The position numbers and the translations under genes are program-made. The notes beneath the pieces were generated by a model. It saw only the letters and a list, made by a program, of their open reading frames with translations, ran no database searches and was not told the DNA's origin. Source: Clostridiales bacterium (lineage in GTDB: Bacteria; Bacillota; Clostridia; Oscillospirales; QAMX01). Taken from it: a stretch of DNA of 16,016 nt. Positions 13,629-16,016 of this stretch are shown one piece after another; the first letter of the stretch is position 1; the number at the start of each line of letters is the position of its first letter. Location: assembly GCA_016285815.1 (NCBI GenBank), contig JAEERN010000024.1, forward strand, positions 1 to 16,016, given 5' to 3'.

Positions 13629-15380
13629 TCAATACTTTTCGCGCTTGGTATAATGGGTGTGCAGGATGTGGTGCGCTTTCTCACCGCCCGGCTCGCCCAG
13701 ATACTCGGCGTAGAGGGTCTTGCAGTCTTCGTTGTCCTGGCTCTTGCGCTTGGGCAGGTTCAGGTCGTCGGCGTAAAGGCCCTTGGCGCGTTCAGCGCGG
13801 ATGTCGATGACATTCCGCACACTGGCGGGCTGGATGGGCTGACCGCCGCCGTTGACGCAGCCGCCCGGGCAGGCCATGACCTCGATGAAGTCATAGCTCT
13901 TCTCGCCGGACTTGACCATCTCAAGCAGCGCCTTGGCGTTGGCAAGGCCCGAGGCGACGGCCACGCGGATGGTGTTGCCGTTCAGCGTGTACTCGGCCTC
14001 TTTGATGCCCTTGACGCCGCGGACGTCGACGAAGTCCACGTTCTCCAGCGTCGTGCCGGTGATCTTTTCCGCCGCGAAGCGGAGGGCCGCCTCCATGACA
14101 CCGCCGGTGGCGCCGAAGATGGTGCCCGCGCCGGAACCGAGGCCGAAGGGGGCGTCGAACTCCTCGTCGTCCAGCTGATTGAACAGGATGCCGTTCTTGC
14201 GGATCAGCCGGGCCAGCTCGCGGACGGTCAGCGCCACGTCGATGTCCGGATAGCCGGAAGCCGACAGCTCGGGCCGCTGGGCCTCGAACTTTTTGGCCGT
14301 GCAGGGCATGATGCTGACGACGAAGATGTTCTTCGGGTCGATGCCCATCTTTTCGGCGTAGAACGTCTTGGCGACGGCGCCGAACATGCCCTGAGGCGAT
14401 TTGCAGGTGGACAGGTTGTCGATGAACTCCGGATAATACGTCTCACAGAACTTGACCCAGCCGGGCGAGCACGACGTGATCAGCGGCAGGTTCTCCTTCT
14501 TGGTGTATCTCTGGATGAACTCGGTGGCCTCTTCCCAGATGGTCAGGTCGGCCGAGAAGTTGGTGTCGAACACCTTGTCGAAGCCGAGCCGGCGCAGGGC
14601 GGCCACCATCTTGCCGGTGACGACCGAGCCGATGGGATAGCCGAACTCTTCGCCCAGACCGACGCGCACCGACGGCGCGGTCTGCACGACAACGAACTTC
14701 TCCGGATCGTTCAGCGCGGCGGTCACCTCGGCGGTCTGATCCTTCTCGTGCAGGGCGCCCGTCGGGCAGACGGTGATGCACTGGCCGCAGGAGATGCAGG
14801 AGACCTCGCCCAGACCGGCCTCGAAGGCCGAGCCGATGTGGGACTTGAAGCCGCGGGCGTTGGGGCCGATGACCGCGACGCTCTGCAGCTTCTGGCAGGC
14901 GGCGGTGCAGCGGCGGCACAGGATGCACTTGGAGTTGTCGCGGATCATGTGGACGGCGCTGTCGTCGATCTCGCTCTCGGTCTTGACGCCGTCGAACCGG
15001 CTCTCGTCCTCCACGCCGTACTCCTGGCAGAGCCGCTGGAACTCACACGAGCCGGAGCGGACGCAGGACAGGCACTTGCGGTTGTGGTTGGAGAGCAGCA
15101 GCTCCAGCGTCATGCGGCGATCCTTCATGATGGCCGGGCTGTTGGTGACGATCTCCGAGCCGGGGCGCAGCTGGTCGACGGGGTAAACACAGGCGGCCAT
15201 CAGGCTTCTGGCGCCCTTGACCTCGACGACGCACATGCGGCAGGCGCCGATCTCGTTGATGTCCTTGAGGTAGCAGAGGGTCGGGATCTCGATGCCGGCG
15301 ATGCGGCAGGCTTCGAGGATGGTAACGTTCTTGGGGATATCGTATTCTTTTCCGTTGATCTTCAGATTAATGGTCTCCAT
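13629..15380 (-). CDS. hydA: [FeFe] hydrogenase catalytic subunit, group A, NADH-linked multi-subunit type
   Basis: A 583-residue enzyme that makes or uses H2 at a di-iron H-cluster. In order it has a plant-type [2Fe-2S] domain (Cys36, 47, 50, 64), a His-ligated [4Fe-4S] site (His99, Cys103, 106, 112) and two ferredoxin clusters (Cys152/155/158/162 and Cys195/198/201/205). The H domain follows with TSCSPGW (302-308), MPCTAKKFE (358-366) and MACPGGCVNGGGQP (502-515), then the small C-terminal region. This layout and length match the catalytic subunits HydA/HndD of NAD(P)H- and ferredoxin-coupled, electron-bifurcating hydrogenases (group A6 type). The start has GGAGG seven bases upstream, overlapping the stop of the preceding hydB; only 12 bases separate the two. 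All ligands are intact. The maturases HydEFG are not in the window. Confidence 0.98.
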   Translation of the reverse strand: METINLKINGKEYDIPKNVTILEACRIAGIEIPTLCYLKDINEIGACRMCVVEVKGARSLMAACVYPVDQLRPGSEIVTNSPAIMKDRRMTLELLLSNHNRKCLSCVRSGSCEFQRLCQEYGVEDESRFDGVKTESEIDDSAVHMIRDNSKCILCRRCTAACQKLQSVAVIGPNARGFKSHIGSAFEAGLGEVSCISCGQCITVCPTGALHEKDQTAEVTAALNDPEKFVVVQTAPSVRVGLGEEFGYPIGSVVTGKMVAALRRLGFDKVFDTNFSADLTIWEEATEFIQRYTKKENLPLITSCSPGWVKFCETYYPEFIDNLSTCKSPQGMFGAVAKTFYAEKMGIDPKNIFVVSIMPCTAKKFEAQRPELSASGYPDIDVALTVRELARLIRKNGILFNQLDDEEFDAPFGLGSGAGTIFGATGGVMEAALRFAAEKITGTTLENVDFVDVRGVKGIKEAEYTLNGNTIRVAVASGLANAKALLEMVKSGEKSYDFIEVMACPGGCVNGGGQPIQPASVRNVIDIRAERAKGLYADDLNLPKRKSQDNEDCKTLYAEYLGEPGGEKAHHILHTHYTKREKY

Positions 15381-15392
15381 CGTTGATCCTCC

Positions 15393-16016
15393 TCACTTCT
15401 TGACGATGGCATGGAACGGGCAGTTGTCCATACACGCGCCGCACTTGATGCACTTCGTCTTGTCGATCACATGGGGCTGCTTGACGGTGCCGGAAATGGC
15501 GCCGACCGGGCAGTTGCGGGCGCACTTGGTGCAGCCGCGGCACTTGTCGGCGATGATCTCATAGGACAGCAGGCCCTTGCAGACGCCGGCGGGGCAGCGC
15601 TTGTCGACCACGTGGGCGATGTACTCGTCCCGGAAGTACCTCAGCGTGGACAGCACCGGGTTCGGGGCCGTCTGGCCCAGCGCGCAGAGGGAGTTGTTCT
15701 TCAGGTAGTAGCACAGCTCCTCCAGCCGGTCGATGTCTTCCAGCGTGCCGTTGCCGCTGGTGATCTTGTTCAGGATCTCCAGCAGACGCTTGGTGCCGAT
15801 CCGGCACGGCGTGCACTTGCCGCAGGACTCGTCCACGGTGAACTCCAGGAAGAACTTGGCGATGTCCACCATGCAGTTGTCCTCGTCCATGATGATCAGG
15901 CCGCCGGAGCCCATCATGGCGCCGATGGCGGTGAGGTTGTCATAGTCGATGGGAACGTCCAGATGCTGTTCGGGGATGCAGCCGCCGGAAGGACCGCCGG
16001 TCTGCGCCGCCTTGAA
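15393..16016 (-). CDS. hydB: NuoF-like NADH-binding subunit of the [FeFe] hydrogenase (5' part missing)
   Basis: Only the C-terminal 207 residues are visible; the frame stays open to the right edge, beginning FKAAQTGGPSGGCIPEQHLD. This segment carries the end of the flavin/NADH domain, the SLBB-like part, the [4Fe-4S] motif SCGKCTPCRIGT and a ferredoxin-like tail with CRGCTKCARNCP and CIKCGACMDNCP. The fused tail is typical of HydB/HndC subunits rather than plain NuoF of complex I. It would pass electrons between NADH, FMN and the iron-sulfur chain of HydA. It ends 12 bases before hydA and is certainly in one operon with it. The remaining subunits (HydC/HndA type) should lie just upstream, outside the window. 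Confidence 0.95.
   Translation of the reverse strand, partial: FKAAQTGGPSGGCIPEQHLDVPIDYDNLTAIGAMMGSGGLIIMDEDNCMVDIAKFFLEFTVDESCGKCTPCRIGTKRLLEILNKITSGNGTLEDIDRLEELCYYLKNNSLCALGQTAPNPVLSTLRYFRDEYIAHVVDKRCPAGVCKGLLSYEIIADKCRGCTKCARNCPVGAISGTVKQPHVIDKTKCIKCGACMDNCPFHAIVKK

Noticed and set aside
13653..15386. A plus-strand open frame of 577 codons opposite hydA
   Set aside because: It is antisense to a gene with every cofactor ligand conserved; its product is Asp/Gly/Leu/Val-rich low complexity without motifs.

Overview
The window reads as the chromosome of a GC-rich, anaerobic Firmicute, most likely a gut-type Clostridia. This is inferred from gene content: an electron-bifurcating-type [FeFe] hydrogenase, DegV, TepA, a DIP1984 protein, BspA-like leucine-rich-repeat lipoproteins and Gram-positive-style AGGAGG ribosome binding sites. 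Nearly everything is on the minus strand; one gene is clearly on the plus strand. No tRNA, rRNA, CRISPR array, insertion sequence or integrase was seen.

Left edge (1-2348, minus): a phage packaging block of a sigma-70-region-4-like late regulator, small terminase, large terminase and the first codons of a following gene (portal by synteny). It stops abruptly against a chromosomal promoter, with no replication, repressor or integrase genes on that side, so it looks like one flank of a prophage remnant or domesticated phage cluster.

Next (2371-3602, plus): a lone cytoplasmic GH20-like glycosidase gene with its own sigma-A promoter, a long leader holding two dyad elements, and a strong terminator.

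Middle (3805-8928, minus): from right to left, a Thr-rich lipoprotein with a putative beta-propeller (ending at a terminator), a TepA/ClpP-like protease, then a promoter-driven pair of a 22-repeat LRR_5 lipoprotein and a small DIP1984 coiled-coil protein.

Right-middle (8956-13428, minus): a sigma-A promoter drives a DegV fatty-acid-binding protein. It is followed by a sialidase-like Asp-box protein of clearly lower GC and a GxGYxYP-family putative glycoside hydrolase. The latter is only 27 bases from the Thr-rich lipoprotein. Three predicted carbohydrate-active proteins here (GH20-like, sialidase-like, GxGYxYP) lack signal peptides, which suggests handling of imported oligosaccharides in the cytoplasm; the two lipoproteins would sit on the outer face of the membrane.

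Right edge (13578-16016, minus): the last two genes of an [FeFe]-hydrogenase operon, the NuoF-like flavoprotein subunit (its 5' part lies outside the window) and the group A catalytic subunit HydA, closed by a near-ideal terminator. This would reoxidise NADH and ferredoxin with H2 release during fermentation.

I found no clear new defence or mobile system. The points most worth a second look are the truncated packaging module beside a host gene, the dyad elements around the GH20-like promoter and terS, the foreign-looking sialidase gene, and the little-studied GxGYxYP protein next to a lipoprotein.
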